Source: Lumbricus terrestris
Taxonomy: Eukaryota > Annelida > Clitellata > Crassiclitellata > Lumbricidae
Reading direction: 5' to 3'
DNA: 64,000 nt
NCBI GenBank assembly: GCA_949752735.1
Contig: OX457047.1
Span: forward strand, 6,638,266-6,702,265
Below, one piece after another: positions 21,006 through 32,108 of the stretch. Every line of letters starts with the position of its first letter. The stretch's first letter is position 1. The translations under genes were made by a program, and so were the position numbers. A model generated the notes under the pieces. It ran no database searches. It saw only the letters and a list, made by a program, of their open reading frames with translations, and was not told the origin of the DNA.

Positions 21006-21042
21006 TTTGCAGATATTTGCAGATATTGAACCGAAATACTTT

Positions 21043-21080
21043 ATTTATAGCAAAGTATAATTCAATATAAAGGCATGTTA
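21043..21080 (-). promoter_or_regulatory. PSE/TATA-like promoter P19
   Basis: Core ATAACATGCCTTT (variant), slot TATAAAT. The order P19, A9, B9 is kept. Confidence 0.5.
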
Positions 21081-21490
21081 TTGTTAGCAGCATCATTGCA
21101 AGTCTAACTAGATAATACTATCAAGTAACGTTGTTGGGCTGGTGAGTTTTCATTTCGGGTGTCAAAATATACAGAATTAGTTTTTAAAATTTCGGAAATA
21201 GTTAGTTACAAGGGTTGAACCTTAAAAACCCTTTATAGCCTATGCCTATCTTTAATGGAAAATACACGGCTATCAAAATCTTATTTGGAAATAATATGTC
21301 AAATGCATTTGCAGAAGCAATTTCACGTTATAAAATGACACTTCCCAAATGAACTAAGTCTCAGACATAAACCAATGAAATCGCTTTCAATATTATTGAT
21401 TTTGCTCCTTTGAAAGATCTGAAGTGCACGCATAACCACGCAAATGAAGCAAGAAGATCAACGAAAATTAATAAGTTGTGTTTCACACAC

Positions 21491-21528
21491 TTTTATGCGT
21501 CAGTTGAAACCTTACTAAAGGTGTATAA
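21491..21528 (-). promoter_or_regulatory. PSE/TATA-like promoter P20
   Basis: Core GTTATACACCTTTAG, slot CATAAAA. Confidence 0.5.
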
Positions 21529-22190
21529 CAAAGAGCTTTCCGTTCAACATCATAATTTATTATTCCAAAGTTAAACGTAGGCAGTCTTGTGGTATTAAAG
21601 ATCGTTGACGACGATGCAGCAAATTTACAAAGCAATGAAAACAATAAACTTATGACGCCTGATCATCAAATTGTGTAAAAAAAAGAATTTTGCGTCATCA
21701 CTAAAATAATTTTTTTTTAAACACAAAATAATTAATCTGGCACACTTCATTTCATACATTGCATGACAGAAGAAACTTGAGGAAAATTAAAGCGCAATGA
21801 TTATTATTCCACAGCAATTTTTGGAACTAGCAAAGAATAAGAGTGAGGTTAACACAATTGCTTTTCACCATCATGATAATGTAAAAAAATGTGCCACCGA
21901 ATAAAATTCGATCAACTTCGCAACCGATTGAAATCTTTATGCGAAATTTTTCCAATTTGCAGGGGAATGAATTTCCAACAATCTCTGAAAGTTTCACTTC
22001 AAACTTGTCATGTTTGTGTTCTCTGGTGCCAACAAAATCTAGAGGATATTTGGTTTTTGTCTGCAATTTAGGGAATTTGGAAGGTAAATTTCTAAAAAAG
22101 GAATAAAAAGGGTCGTCATAAATTTTCCCCATCGTCGCATTTAGGCTTACTCGTTTTGGAAATTGGCGCCAGTCTTTCTGAACTTTTCTA

Positions 22191-22228
22191 GTTGACACCT
22201 AAGCAAGTGTAAGTATTCTCTAACATAA
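22191..22228 (+). promoter_or_regulatory. PSE/TATA-like promoter P21
   Basis: Core GTTGACACCTAAGC, slot AACATAA. Confidence 0.4.
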
Positions 22229-22461
22229 CCAGCTGCCAAACAACACTCTCAAAAACATGTATCGCAGTATAAAATTCAGACAAGACATCAAAAACAAATG
22301 ACTAAACCGACAATGAAGCTATAACTTGAGACCATAAGTGCGAATTTATTACTTTTATCACTTTTCTAAACTGGCGCAATATAAAAAACCACTGTTAAGA
22401 CGTCAAAAGAACGTAATGTGTAGAGTTAAGTAAACATTAAAAACAATGAAACCATTTTGCT

Positions 22462-22499
22462 TAAATAGCGTTGTTTATAACCAATTTGAAGGTGTTTAA
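22462..22499 (-). promoter_or_regulatory. PSE/TATA-like promoter P22
   Basis: Core ATTAAACACCTTCAA, slot CTATTTA at 19 nt. No A or B within 300 nt downstream. Confidence 0.6.
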
Positions 22500-22644
22500 T
22501 CAGAAATAGCACCGTTCGACGTCCGATGATTAAAAAACATCTAATGGCTTCCACCAGTTTTAAAGGCGACCTAAGTTACCTCAACAACAGTTGCTTTCAC
22601 CATAGCTTTCACTCTTAGGTTTGTTTGTTTTGCTTGTATACGCG

Positions 22645-22856
22645 CTTGTTATAGCGTCCCTTCAAGCTCACTACTCAGAGGCGCTCCCGACTACAGAGCG
22701 GACACTGCATCGGAGTTTCACGCCGAAGCTCTGAGCAATTGCGAATGAAGGACTTGCTCAAGGTCACTACGCGGCGGCTTGAGGTTGATTCGAATCTGCA
22801 ACCCTTTTCCTGCAAGGCGACGAACACACCCACTGCACCACCGCGCTGTAACCTAA
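22645..22856 (-). mobile_element. tRNA-headed SINE (family C)
   Basis: On -: box B-like GGTTGCAGATTCGAATC, GTGAAACTCCGATGCAGTG, tail GGGAGCGCCTCTGAGTAGTG. Confidence 0.7.
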
Positions 22857-23029
22857 ACGTTTGCATCGACTGTCATTCTTGCCATTTAAAAAATATGTTT
22901 TCATTTAGGGGATACGTTGAAATTAAGTTAAGGTCTTGATTGGTGTGTAAGACTGAGGTCGTCTGTTTAAATCGTCACCACGGCAGAATTTCTTGTTGAG
23001 ACTTCTGCAGATTTGATGTGTGAGCTACT

Positions 23030-23078
23030 TCATTTTCGGAGCATCTCTGAGTAGTTTCCTTGAAGAAATGCTATATAA
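23030..23078 (+). repeat. LINE/SINE tail fragment
   Basis: GGAGCATCTCTGAGTAG followed by GCTATATAAAT, the shared tail only. Confidence 0.5.
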
Positions 23079-23189
23079 ATACTTGAATCAATATTGTTAA
23101 TTGTGACGTTAGTAAATGTGAGTTCGATGTTCGTATTTGTGAAATACTCAAGATGAGCGCTCATTGCCAATGGAATTTTTGAATTCTAC

Positions 23190-23227
23190 TTAGACACCTG
23201 GAAATCGTTTATTTAATTAACTATAGA
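23190..23227 (+). promoter_or_regulatory. PSE/TATA-like promoter P23
   Basis: Core CTTAGACACCTGGAAA, slot CTATAGA at 19 nt. Confidence 0.6.
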
Positions 23228-23344
23228 TACATCATTTCAGCTTTGACAAGGTCGATAAGTTCCGCGTAGCAAGTTAGCAACAGTCGAAACGATGCATCTA
23301 TCTATTTATACAGAAGTTGTGTTTAATTATGTTTATTTATTTTT

Positions 23345-23640
23345 ATTTAAGAAAATTTATATGGCGCATCTTCAAGGTAGGCTACTCAGATGCGCTCCCG
23401 GCCCAGGCACGGCTAAATAAAACAGGTTTTAGGTTCTTAAGAAGTAGAGCGGAGTGACCCCTGGGAATTAAGCGCAGTGTAACAGAGAGACCATTCCAAG
23501 CTGTAGGACCTGCAACAGAGAATGAACGACGCTGTCGGATAGCAGTCCGTGAGCGGGGAACCAGAAGCTCAGCGTGGTTCGCCGATCGAAGGGTCGATCG
23601 ACGCTGAACACTCAATGTGGAACAACAGAGTTCTCGAAGA
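23345..23640 (-). pseudogene. CR1/L2-like LINE 3' end
   Basis: On - the frame with RSTLRSANHAELLVPRSRT and FSVAGPTAWNGLSVTLR is a short ORF2 C-terminus, followed by UTR GGGAGCGCATCTGAGTAG and GCGCCATATAAAT. Confidence 0.7.
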
Positions 23641-23756
23641 TATACAGTGGAGTTTACTTATATTTAAATTCAGTCACTACCCTAACTGAGGTATGCCAGA
23701 CCAAATCTTAATAAATGAGAAGGGAAACGATGCTTACGGCATAGTGCAGTTTGAGA

Positions 23757-23825
23757 TGGTGACGCATTGGATAACACATTTTGCATTGAGATCCGAGGAC
23801 CTGAGTTCGTTTCTCCAACCCCCCC
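23757..23825 (+). mobile_element. tRNA-like SINE head
   Basis: TGACGCATTGGATAACAC (box A-like) and GACCTGAGTTCGTTTCTCC (box B-like). It does not fold into a good tRNA by eye. Confidence 0.45.
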
Positions 23826-24127
23826 CCCGTTTTAATTGGATGCTGTTTATTCACCGCTTTCTAGCGTTTGAAGATTTGTCGCGGTGGCTGCGTTCGAAGA
23901 TCAATCTGACCAAAACAATTAATTTGAAGGAACTGTCAATTACTCTTTAAGTTAAAGGAAATGTCTGCTGAGATAGAAAAGTTAATTGCGAAGAATATAC
24001 GACCGGCGTCTACAACCTTGGCAACCAAGAGAAATCGCTATAGAATGTAAATTGCTAACCGCAATGTGTTGCTATGCTCAAAGATAGGAAGGAATAAACT
24101 AGCGACGAGTTTATTCAACTACTATAA

Positions 24128-24168
24128 TTAAACACCGCTTAAACGCAAGAAAACTAAGTGGTTTATTA
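24128..24168 (+). promoter_or_regulatory. PSE-like core P24, TATA off-register
   Basis: Core TTAAACACCGCTTAAA; TTTATTA lies about 22 nt on. It is 41 bp upstream of P25 in tandem. Confidence 0.35.
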
Positions 24169-24206
24169 TTAGACACCTTTAAGTTATAGATCAATAAACT
24201 ATAATA
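24169..24206 (+). promoter_or_regulatory. PSE/TATA-like promoter P25
   Basis: Consensus core TTAGACACCTTTAAG, slot TATAATA. Confidence 0.65.
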
Positions 24207-24524
24207 CCCTTAAACTTCTCTGAATCACTAATGAACGCTTGATTGTGTCTAATTATATTCCTCCACCTATCTTGAAAATCCAACTTGTTATGAGCTATCT
24301 CCCCATATTGATTTTTTGATTCAACGGAAAAAATGGGGAACTGGAAACGTTTTCCCGCTTTTTTCTTCTGGTACTATATCACGTTTTTCTTATAATTTCT
24401 TTATGAATTCAAAAAAATAACTATTTCTTTAGCTTGTAGATCCAAAATACACAAGAACGATGTTTTCAACTATTGCGAACCCTGACTACATTAAGATCAA
24501 TCTTAACAATCAATCAATTATTGA

Positions 24525-24782
24525 TAATTTATATAGCGCCCTTCAAGGTACCTACTCAGAGGAGGCGATCCCGGCCGAGATAAAGCGAAAAATCTTCAAG
24601 CAGTTTGTGAAATTGAGACCAACACTAATAGAACAGACATCTTGCAATACAACGGCGTTAGTGACTGCCTAAAATGCAAGTCTACACCACGTGGCTCCCG
24701 GATTGTGGAATTGAACTCAGATGGTCTTACATGTACATTATATCTCCATGACAAATGATTATCCAATGCGCCACCGGGCGCT
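24525..24782 (-). mobile_element. tRNA-headed SINE, second family
   Basis: On -: GGTGGCGCATTGGATAATC (box A-like), TGAGTTCAATTCC (box B-like), and a tail ending CTCTGAGTAGGTACC plus GGGCGCTATATAAAT. The 70-codon + frame at 24460-24672 runs across it and is not a gene. Confidence 0.6.
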
Positions 24783-24969
24783 TTGACTATAATTATAGGG
24801 AGCTGATATGGGATAGGCGCCGTTGTTGGCTGACAGTTTTATTCGTTGCCTGTATTTTTAATTTTTAAGTAACCTTAGTCTGGATGTGGTGTGCCATCGA
24901 GGTTAACAAAATAGAAGAGGATTGTGTAATGCAGCGTAAAATGGCGTTAATCACTGGACACTAGGACTA

Positions 24970-25030
24970 ATAAAACCTTGGATCGCCTCTAAGTAGTTTC
25001 CTCAAGAGGCGCTATATAAATATTTAGTGA
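24970..25030 (+). repeat. LINE/SINE tail fragment
   Basis: GATCGCCTCTAAGTAG, then GAGGCGCTATATAAATATT. Confidence 0.5.
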
Positions 25031-25051
25031 ATATATGAATGTGGTTCATTG

Positions 25052-25089
25052 TTAGACACCTTTAAGTTATTGCTATTAAAAATATATAC
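25052..25089 (+). promoter_or_regulatory. PSE/TATA-like promoter P26
   Basis: Core TTAGACACCTTTAAG, slot TATATAC. The core is identical to P25. Confidence 0.65.
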
Positions 25090-25254
25090 AAATATTTTTC
25101 GTTTAATCGTTAATCATCGCCATGTACTCGTTAAGCATAGTCATTGTGAACAGCGCTGGCAGACATAATAAATAAATAAATAATTATACCCTTATAGGCC
25201 TAAGTCACTGACTATGCATTAACAAAATTGTCCGTCTGCATTTGTTTGTTTGTA

Positions 25255-25425
25255 TGTGCACTTGTTATAGCGCCCCTTTAAGCATTCTACTCAGAGGCGC
25301 TCCCGACTGCAGAGCGGACACTGCATCGGTTTCACGCCGAAGCGCTGAGCAATTGAGAGTGAAGGACTTGCCCAAGGTCCTTAGTACGCGGCGACTTGAG
25401 GTGCCATATCTGTCCGGACGCGAGG
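25255..25425 (-). mobile_element. SINE (family C), head replaced
   Basis: Tail GGGAGCGCCTCTGAGTAG and body as in family C; the head side abuts the LINE fragment at 25426. Confidence 0.6.
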
Positions 25426-25590
25426 AACACACTGTGCGAGCATCTAAGAGGACGCAACCATGTGGCAGAGAGGGGACGAATCCTAAGATCACAATGATAC
25501 TTCGGACCGAATTGAAACTTAAGAACCAACAAAAGAAACTTCCATTGTACACAAGCAAAGGGATGGAGACATTGAAGTCGTTCAGTCATG
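25426..25590 (-). pseudogene. LINE ORF2 fragment
   Basis: MTERLQCLHPFACVQWKF and PLSATWLRPLRCSHS match, by eye, the C-terminal segment of the intact-looking CR1-like copy at 30600-31595. Confidence 0.6.
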
Positions 25591-25679
25591 GATGTAGAGA
25601 TACGGGAGAATCAATGAAGACGTCTAATAGACAGTTCACAGCAGGAACATTGAGCATAGATTTGCTGAACTGATGCACA

Positions 25680-26140
25680 TAGCGCCCTTTCCTTCGACCT
25701 TCGTTCGGCGCTCTAAATAGCATCCCTTTATTTTATTATATTTTTTTAAATTTATTCTCAAATTGATGGGTTGACCGTATTTAAGCGGTCTCTCCTACAT
25801 AGCAAGGGCTTACTAGGGAATAACCTATGCCAGAGGCCCGGCAGGGTATGCTCTATGACTAGCATTAAGGAATACTATAAAACTGGTAGACTACATAGTC
25901 ATTAAGAATAAACTTACTCTAAGTCTAACAGTACATAATTATTATTGTCTCACTTTGACCTTACCCATAATACCGACAAGCAATAATACCTCAGATTTTC
26001 TGATGGTTATAATAGGGTCTGTTTGACGCACTAAAGAAGTATCTAACGAGATCAACAAAATGACGAGTGTTTAGCTCAATTTACGGCAGAAAGAACTTTT
26101 GAATTTGAACGTAAACGTGCCCTGCTATTTTGCCTAATTA
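25680..26140. other. No gene seen
   Basis: AT-rich; CTTTCCTTCGACCTTCGTTC at about 25690 has a diverged relative at about 26430. Confidence 0.5.
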
Positions 26141-26147
26141 ACGCGGT

Positions 26148-26185
26148 ACATTTTAAGCAGTTTATAAAGCACAAAAGGTATGTTA
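26148..26185 (-). promoter_or_regulatory. PSE-like core P27, weak
   Basis: Core TATAACATACCTTTT (variant like P19), slot AAAATGT. Confidence 0.3.
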
Positions 26186-26869
26186 TACGCAAAAGTATAG
26201 AATGCTCCCTGTCTTATCTGTGTTGAAAATTGACGTGATACTGGCGCCATTAAGTCCAGCGGCAAGGTTGGTAAACGTAGTTGGTAAATCAGTAAAGCTT
26301 GCAATCAGCATATTCAAAAAAAGTTGTTCAGTCTTGAATGCAGAGCATTGGGAGAATCAAGGAAGACGTATATAGCAGCAGCATTGAATAAATATAATAT
26401 TTATTATTTGGTCGACTGATGCATATCAGTCATTCGACATTTGTTCGTCGCTCTACATAGCGTCATTTTATTTTATTTTCGACTATTAGACTGATCAGCC
26501 GGTGAGAGAGCATTTTGGAGATATGTGTCGTACGCATACTGCTGTAGTTGAACTCCAAAGTGATTAGTTATAGGTCTGGTTGGGAAAGTCGAGACTGTAA
26601 ATAATAAATGACAGATGACAGATCCCTGTTTAATAATAACTGATCCATCACCAATATATTATATGCCTTCACGTAGATGTTTTCAGGACCAAGATTCTTA
26701 ACTTTTACCTTTCTAATAAAGAATGTTGTTGAGTCTAATGTTGAGTCAGTAATGTAATCTAATAATTGTGATAATTATGCTCACAACATTCATGCCGTAC
26801 GTTGGATGTCGTTAAACAGTGGACACACACCCTTGTTCGAAGTGAATTATTGAATAAGTCTGTTGGCAA

Positions 26870-26907
26870 TTACACACCTCTTATATATTGATCAACTAAA
26901 TTATATA
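26870..26907 (+). promoter_or_regulatory. PSE/TATA-like promoter P28
   Basis: Core ATTACACACCTCTTAT, slot TTATATA at 19 nt. B10 lies about 265 nt on. Confidence 0.6.
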
Positions 26908-27169
26908 AATGTCGGAAGATATATTTATGACTTGAGTTACACCAGAATATTATGCTGATGTTCCTGAAATAATAATTGCATAATTATTTGGATGTGAATG
27001 AGCTGAACTATCCACACCATGCATTCTGGTCTCCACCGGAATCAATCCGCGAGATCAGGCTTCTAATAATTATGCGCAATCGTTGCATAAATAAAATGAA
27101 ATTAAAAATGATCAAGATTATTCATTTTGAGCGAGCGTGTCGATATCTCATCCACTTTATCGTCTTAAG

Positions 27170-27350
27170 ATGATGCCAGTCCTAAGGCAAACGTTGCGAA
27201 AGAAGGAGGGCGACCCAATTATTATCGTCATTAATGGAACAGCAGCTAAGCATCATTAAACCAGATTCGCGAATTCGTATTTATCTGTATTTATATCCGC
27301 ACTCAGGTAGCGCCAATACAAAAGAATTCGAAGAGAAGTAGGGCGACATC
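27170..27350 (+). other. B-type elements B10a and B10b in tandem
   Basis: GATGCCAGTCCTAAGGC, GAAAGAAGGAGGGCGACCC at 27170-27225, and a more diverged copy (GGTAGCGCCAATAC, AGTAGGGCGACATC) at 27298-27350. Confidence 0.45.
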
Positions 27351-27394
27351 AACCCCCAACCACACTTAGTGATTGGTTAAAAGTAAACAGAATG

Positions 27395-27432
27395 TTAAAC
27401 ACCGTCAAAAGTTTCTATTTTATGTTATATTA
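27395..27432 (+). promoter_or_regulatory. PSE/TATA-like promoter P29
   Basis: Core TTAAACACCGTCAAAA, slot TATATTA. Confidence 0.5.
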
Positions 27433-27729
27433 ATTTCTATTGATTTTGTTTATTTATATCTCACTATAAGTACGATGGCGTAAACTGAAGCACACGATTG
27501 ATATGTTTGACCTTCGTGTATGCATCCTATCTACTTAGAACACCACAAGTGGATACATTGTAGCCTTCCGGATAGAAAATGCATAAGAAATAAAACACGT
27601 TCTGTCAAATGGATTCGCAGAAAATACTTGCCGTTTTAGCAGACACAGTGAAGCATTATTTTGTATTCTTTGAAATTCACGGGTAGGCTAATGTAGATAT
27701 TGGGATTTCAAACTGCAATTACATCAGAA

Positions 27730-27860
27730 GACCACAGTCCAAGTTGACGAAGTCGGTTGAGTCGATCGTCGGAGAAGCGACGTCGATCGAGTTGTCGAGA
27801 GGTCGGCGAGTCGACGAAGTCAATCGAGTCGATCGAAGCGCACGACTCGATCGCCTGCGG
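27730..27860. repeat. TCGA-rich low complexity
   Basis: CGAGTCGATCG variants; the frame over it is an artefact. Confidence 0.7.
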
Positions 27861-28119
27861 GGCATAGCTACTACGTGAGTCGAGGGATAAGACTTATACA
27901 TGGCGCTATCGTAGGACTATGAAGTGGAGGTGATTTCAACACGCACACTGAATTATTCATGGTGAAATTTCATTGAGTTTTCACAAAATTCTGCCCCTTT
28001 TAGATTTTCTTTATTTTGTGTTGCGCCCTACGAGGTAATAATGGAAATCATTTCAAGGTGTGAGCTACCGTGGTAATAGATTTAACTATAGCTGACCTTT
28101 AGCTATCGACTTTGTGTCA

Positions 28120-28195
28120 TAACAAAGATGACTGGCGTCGCCCTCCTCTTTTCATCAGCCTCATGACTGGCACCATCGGAAAACGAAGCGGATGA
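28120..28195 (-). other. B-type element B11
   Basis: In + reading GACTGGCGTCGCCCTCCTC, CATGACTGGCACC. A degenerate A loop word TTGACAACAGAATTTG at 28370 and P30 lie to the right, so the order P30, A, B holds. Confidence 0.45.
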
Positions 28196-28453
28196 AAATA
28201 ATATTCATTAAAGTGCTAAATTTATTACTGTTGAACTTTAATTAGTTTTAATTGTTACAACAAGTAATTCCGTTCAGACTTTGTTTACGTTGTTTAGCGA
28301 CATCTTTAGATAGATACAAGAACGAGTACTGTACATAGTTGAGCGACATTTGTTGACAACAGAATTTGATGCAATTGATATAAATTAGTTTCCTTCGTTA
28401 ATTACTTAATTGTAATAGAATGTCGACGAAATCAGTCTTGATACAATCGCGTA

Positions 28454-28491
28454 TATATAGCAATGTTGAAGTTCGCTTTAAAGGGGTTTAA
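28454..28491 (-). promoter_or_regulatory. PSE/TATA-like promoter P30
   Basis: Core TTTAAACCCCTTTAAA (A to C change), slot CTATATA at 19 nt. Confidence 0.55.
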
Positions 28492-28508
28492 AACTGTCGA
28501 TCTAGGCC

Positions 28509-28540
28509 AGTGTTGTCCAACCTGCGGCCCGCGGGCTCTT
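28509..28540 (+). mobile_element. hAT-type terminal fragment
   Basis: CAGTGTTGTCCAACCTGCGG is the terminal sequence style of hAT elements. The interior is interrupted by a LINE. Confidence 0.45.
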
Positions 28541-28912
28541 TGACTTTGACTAATGTGCCTACTTTAGGAATATTTAAAAAAGAACTTAAAAAGCATCTAA
28601 TTGGATTGGAATGAAGAAATTTTGACAGTTGTTGATATAACTTTGAAGATATTTTGATTGCTGTTTGTTCATCTTTGCTACCTACTTAAATTCAGTGAAA
28701 TTTCAAACTGGGTTCCCTTGCAGCGGGGCATTGCTGCTCCTTTAGGGATGACCCTTTGGCACCAAAACTTGCGGGTAGACACTGTTAGTTTGTTTTCTTT
28801 TTGAATTTAGTTTAAAACTGCTTTAATCTATTGATGCTGTGATGCTTTGTTGTTACTGGTGGTGTCAATAAAAAGTCTTGATTGATTGATTGATTGATTG
28901 ATTGATTTTAAG
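28541..28912 (+). pseudogene. LINE 3' end with (TTGA)n tail
   Basis: Last ORF codons VPTLGIFKKELKKHLIG then stop, a 3' UTR, and a GATTGATTGATTGATT tail at 28885-28910. Confidence 0.6.
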
Positions 28913-29089
28913 TGGCGCGCTAAGCTAGTGTTTTTTCTCCAATTTTTGGGGAAAATTATGTGAGACATGTCTCAAACCTGCTTGCATAGTCATAAATTCG
29001 TATCTTAGCTTATTTTTTGACAATGTGAGTACAAAATCCAGCACCGATTACGTATTGATTATAATAATTGCGTAGAAAATTTTAATATA

Positions 29090-29165
29090 GCTGATACAAT
29101 TTTTATTATAATTATTATAATTTTTATTATAATTATTATAATTTATATTGTAATTATTATGATTG
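29090..29165. repeat. ATT-rich simple repeat
   Basis: TTATAATTATTATAATTT repeated. Confidence 0.8.
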
Positions 29166-29388
29166 TTGCGCTTTTGAGTTCACGGGAGCGACCTTCATCT
29201 GGTAAATATCCACTGTCAAATAAATATATAATTTCAACTCACTCACCTTTGTTATGATGAATCGTCCTCAAACTGAAACTATCAATCAATCAACCAATCA
29301 ATCAGACTCCACCCAATTACCCACCAACCACTTTAGCGGCCATAACATGACGTCCAATACTCGATTCAATAATAATGTTATCATTTGC

Positions 29389-29426
29389 TAAGACACCTTT
29401 TAATTGGTGACATACATTTTATAAAT
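29389..29426 (+). promoter_or_regulatory. PSE/TATA-like promoter P31
   Basis: Core CTAAGACACCTTTTAA, slot TATAAAT. Confidence 0.6.
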
Positions 29427-29992
29427 ATTTTGGATGTCTCTTGTTGGCAGTTGATTAATTTCTAGTCGGGTCAATCTACGAAATAACTTCGGTGGAGGTA
29501 AAAAAAAAATTGCAAGAAAGCGTTCCAAGATGATTTTCTGGTGTCATAGGTTGGATGTACCTTTCCCCATATTTTTCTTCCAAATTGCAACTTTAATGGA
29601 AATAATAACTGACACTAAACAAATAAATAAAGTTACACAAAAACAAAATGCGGAATAAAACGATAGGAAACAGACTTTTAGGCAAAAGTAAAAAAACGAG
29701 TTTTTGTTAAACAACTAAGAAAGCCAGTATTAAATAGGTTTTATAAGATAATAAGTTGGATAGGCAATATAATTTCAGAGGTCTTGTCTCAAGTTTTAAA
29801 ATGACAAAAAATTTATTGCTCTGGCCTTATAATTATAAGCAATCATTTCAAGTACAATATGTAAATTATTAAGTTACGCATCTACTGTATTGTCTTCTGC
29901 CTAGATTTTAATTACGTTATTTCGATCATCATGACTTTGTCTTTGTATGAACGATGGACGGTGACGATTGGAGAAAATGCAAAGGCCTACTT

Positions 29993-30060
29993 CAGTGGTT
30001 CCCAACCTTTCTTGACTAGCGGGCCACTTTTTCAAAGTTGGAGGTCACGACGGTCACTTT
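29993..30060 (+). mobile_element. hAT-type terminal fragment
   Basis: CAGTGGTTCCCAACCTTTC, typical of hAT ends. No matching right end found. Confidence 0.5.
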
Positions 30061-30475
30061 TTCTTAGTTGAAGGATTCTTATTGTTCTACACTTGTCGAA
30101 GCTATTGAGATAGTCACAAGATATTGATAAAGTAATACCCAGTAATTGATCATTAATATCAATTGTCTTGCTATCAATATACATTGTTCCTGCTACATTC
30201 ATATTTTTTTAGTTGTTGCTAAATGCTTAGCATTCCTGTGTGCGTGTGCGCATGTGCAGGTTTTATCACGCCGCCGCTTTTCGTGCTATTGCAGTGCCAG
30301 CAGCAAGCCAAGCGCCGGTGAATAAGCTGTTGTCTCTGATATGTCTTTTGTGGGCACTGAGAAGATACTTAGGCTACGTTACATTTACAGAGATAGGCTA
30401 CTTGAAGGGGTCGTAAATCATATTTTGCAACGGTTCAGCGTCGTTTAGAATTGTTTCATAGTTTAAATGGATTGC

Positions 30476-30540
30476 CATGCGTCTGCCGCTATTCGTGTGG
30501 TGCCAGTCCCAAGTTTGGTTCAATGAGGAAGACACCAGAC
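30476..30540 (+). other. B-type element B12
   Basis: GTGGTGCCAGTCCCAAGTTT, CAATGAGGAAGACACC. No promoter close by. Confidence 0.4.
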
Positions 30541-30599
30541 ATTCATCTTTCTTATACGACGCAGCATCGTTACAGATAGTGGCTTAATTGGATTCTTAA

Positions 30600-31595
30600 T
30601 TAATCAGATGTTTAATTTGATAGATGCGTATTATTGGTCTCTTCTTTAGACCGGAAAGCGGAATGATTGGAGCTAATACGTTGTACGGAAGGTTGGTTAT
30701 TCACCGACAAAACTTGAACGCTCAGGCTCCTCGAATGGAAGATGTGGATGTCGTCCAATCGTCTTTCTTTGAACTCTTCCAAAACCCAGTTGATTTGGTT
30801 TGGCACTCCTAAGCAGCTTCAAAAACTCGACTACACACTGCTCTCTCAAACTTTTCCTCACTTTAACTTCTCCTCCAGTGTTCGAGACCTAGGTGTCACC
30901 CTTGATAGTTCTCTTACCTTCACTGAGCACATTGCCAATCTTACTCGCTCTTCCTACTTCCAGCTAAGGCGTCTCAGGGCTATTCGCAAATCTGTCTCAT
31001 CTTCGATCTTTACCTCAATTGTGCATGCTTTTGTATGTTCTCGGATCGACTATTGCAATTCTGTCCTTATTGGCTTGCCTAAGGTTCGCCTAGCTCCTCT
31101 GCAATCTGTACTCAATGCCGCTGCTAGGCTCATTGCCCGTCTTCCTCGATTCTCTCACATTTCTACATTCATGACTGAGCAACTTCACTGGCTTCCACTC
31201 TCGGCCCGTATTCAATTTAAAGTCCTGATTTTGGTCCTTAAGTCTCAAATGGGTCTTGCTCCGAGGTATCTGTGCGATCAGTTACATCGCCCCCTTTCTG
31301 CCACTTCGCTGCGTCCTCTTAGGTCCTCTGATCGGCTTGATCTCTTTGTCCCCCGAGTCAGGACTGCCATGGCTCAATCCAGATCATTTGGCTCCATGGG
31401 TTGGTTTGCCCTATGGAATGGGCTTCCCCCATCAGCTCGCTCTGCCACCCTCTCTGGTAGTGTATCATCGTCTTTCTCTCGTCTAAAAACTTGCCTTTTT
31501 TTCTCGGAGTTAAACGCTCTGGGAGCGCTTCTGAAGGGCTCCTGATGCGAGAAGCGCTTTATAAATGGTCAGATAAGATAAGATAAGATATAGCT
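30600..31595 (+). pseudogene. CR1/L2-like LINE, 5'-truncated, 267-aa C-terminus
   Basis: The open frame 30742-31545 carries the post-reverse-transcriptase region of a CR1/L2-type ORF2: MWMSSNRLSLNSSKTQ (start), VRDLGVTLDSSLTFTEHI, then SRIDYCNSVLIGLP (about 94-108), AARLIARLPRFSHIS and LHWLPLSARIQFKV. It ends with RLKTCLFFSELNALG. The upstream reverse transcriptase is missing or shifted. The 3' UTR has GGGAGCGCTTCTGAAGG and GCGCTTTATAAATGG, then a GATAAGATAAGATAAG tail at 31568-31590. That tail layout is the same one that ends the SINEs here, so this lineage is a good candidate for their mobilising partner. Confidence 0.8.
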
Positions 31596-32065
31596 GTCCG
31601 CTCATTTCCATCGCAATTGGAGCATATACTTTCTAACTATAATTATTGCAACGCATCTGAAATTAGTTGTTGGACCTCTAAACTGAAACCGATTTAGCGC
31701 AAGTTATTAAGATTGCGATGCCATTAATTAGTCGATCTGCAATGGCGCTACATCATCTAAATCTGCGTAGAATGTCGGCGTGTGATTGATGGGTTGATGT
31801 AACTGGAAGAGGTCTGGATTTTCCAGAGGGTTTTCTAGAGTTTTTGACGCGAGGTGCCTTTCCTCTGTCAGTAATTCAATTGTTGAGGAGTTGATTGTTA
31901 TATATCCGATAATAATTATAATTATTAAGAGCGTTGCTACGCTATTGACATCGAGATTTGAATTGACAGTCACAATTAAATTAACGAGTATCGTCGAGTA
32001 TAATTATCTTCATGGAAATCTGGTCATTTCCATGCAAATTAAATTCGATAGCAACTGATTTGACT
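31596..32065. other. No gene seen
   Basis: AT-rich spacer with TAATAATTATAATTATTAAG at about 31910. Confidence 0.5.
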
Positions 32066-32070
32066 GCTCC

Positions 32071-32108
32071 TTACACACCTTTTAAATGGTTTAAACTGCT
32101 GCTATAAT
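32071..32108 (+). promoter_or_regulatory. PSE/TATA-like promoter P32
   Basis: Core TTACACACCTTTTAA, slot CTATAAT at 19 nt. Confidence 0.6.

Noticed and set aside
23757..23825. A functional tRNA gene
   Set aside because: Box A and B words are present but no good cloverleaf can be drawn; fits a SINE head.
24460..24672. 70-aa + frame
   Set aside because: Runs across a reverse-oriented SINE tail.
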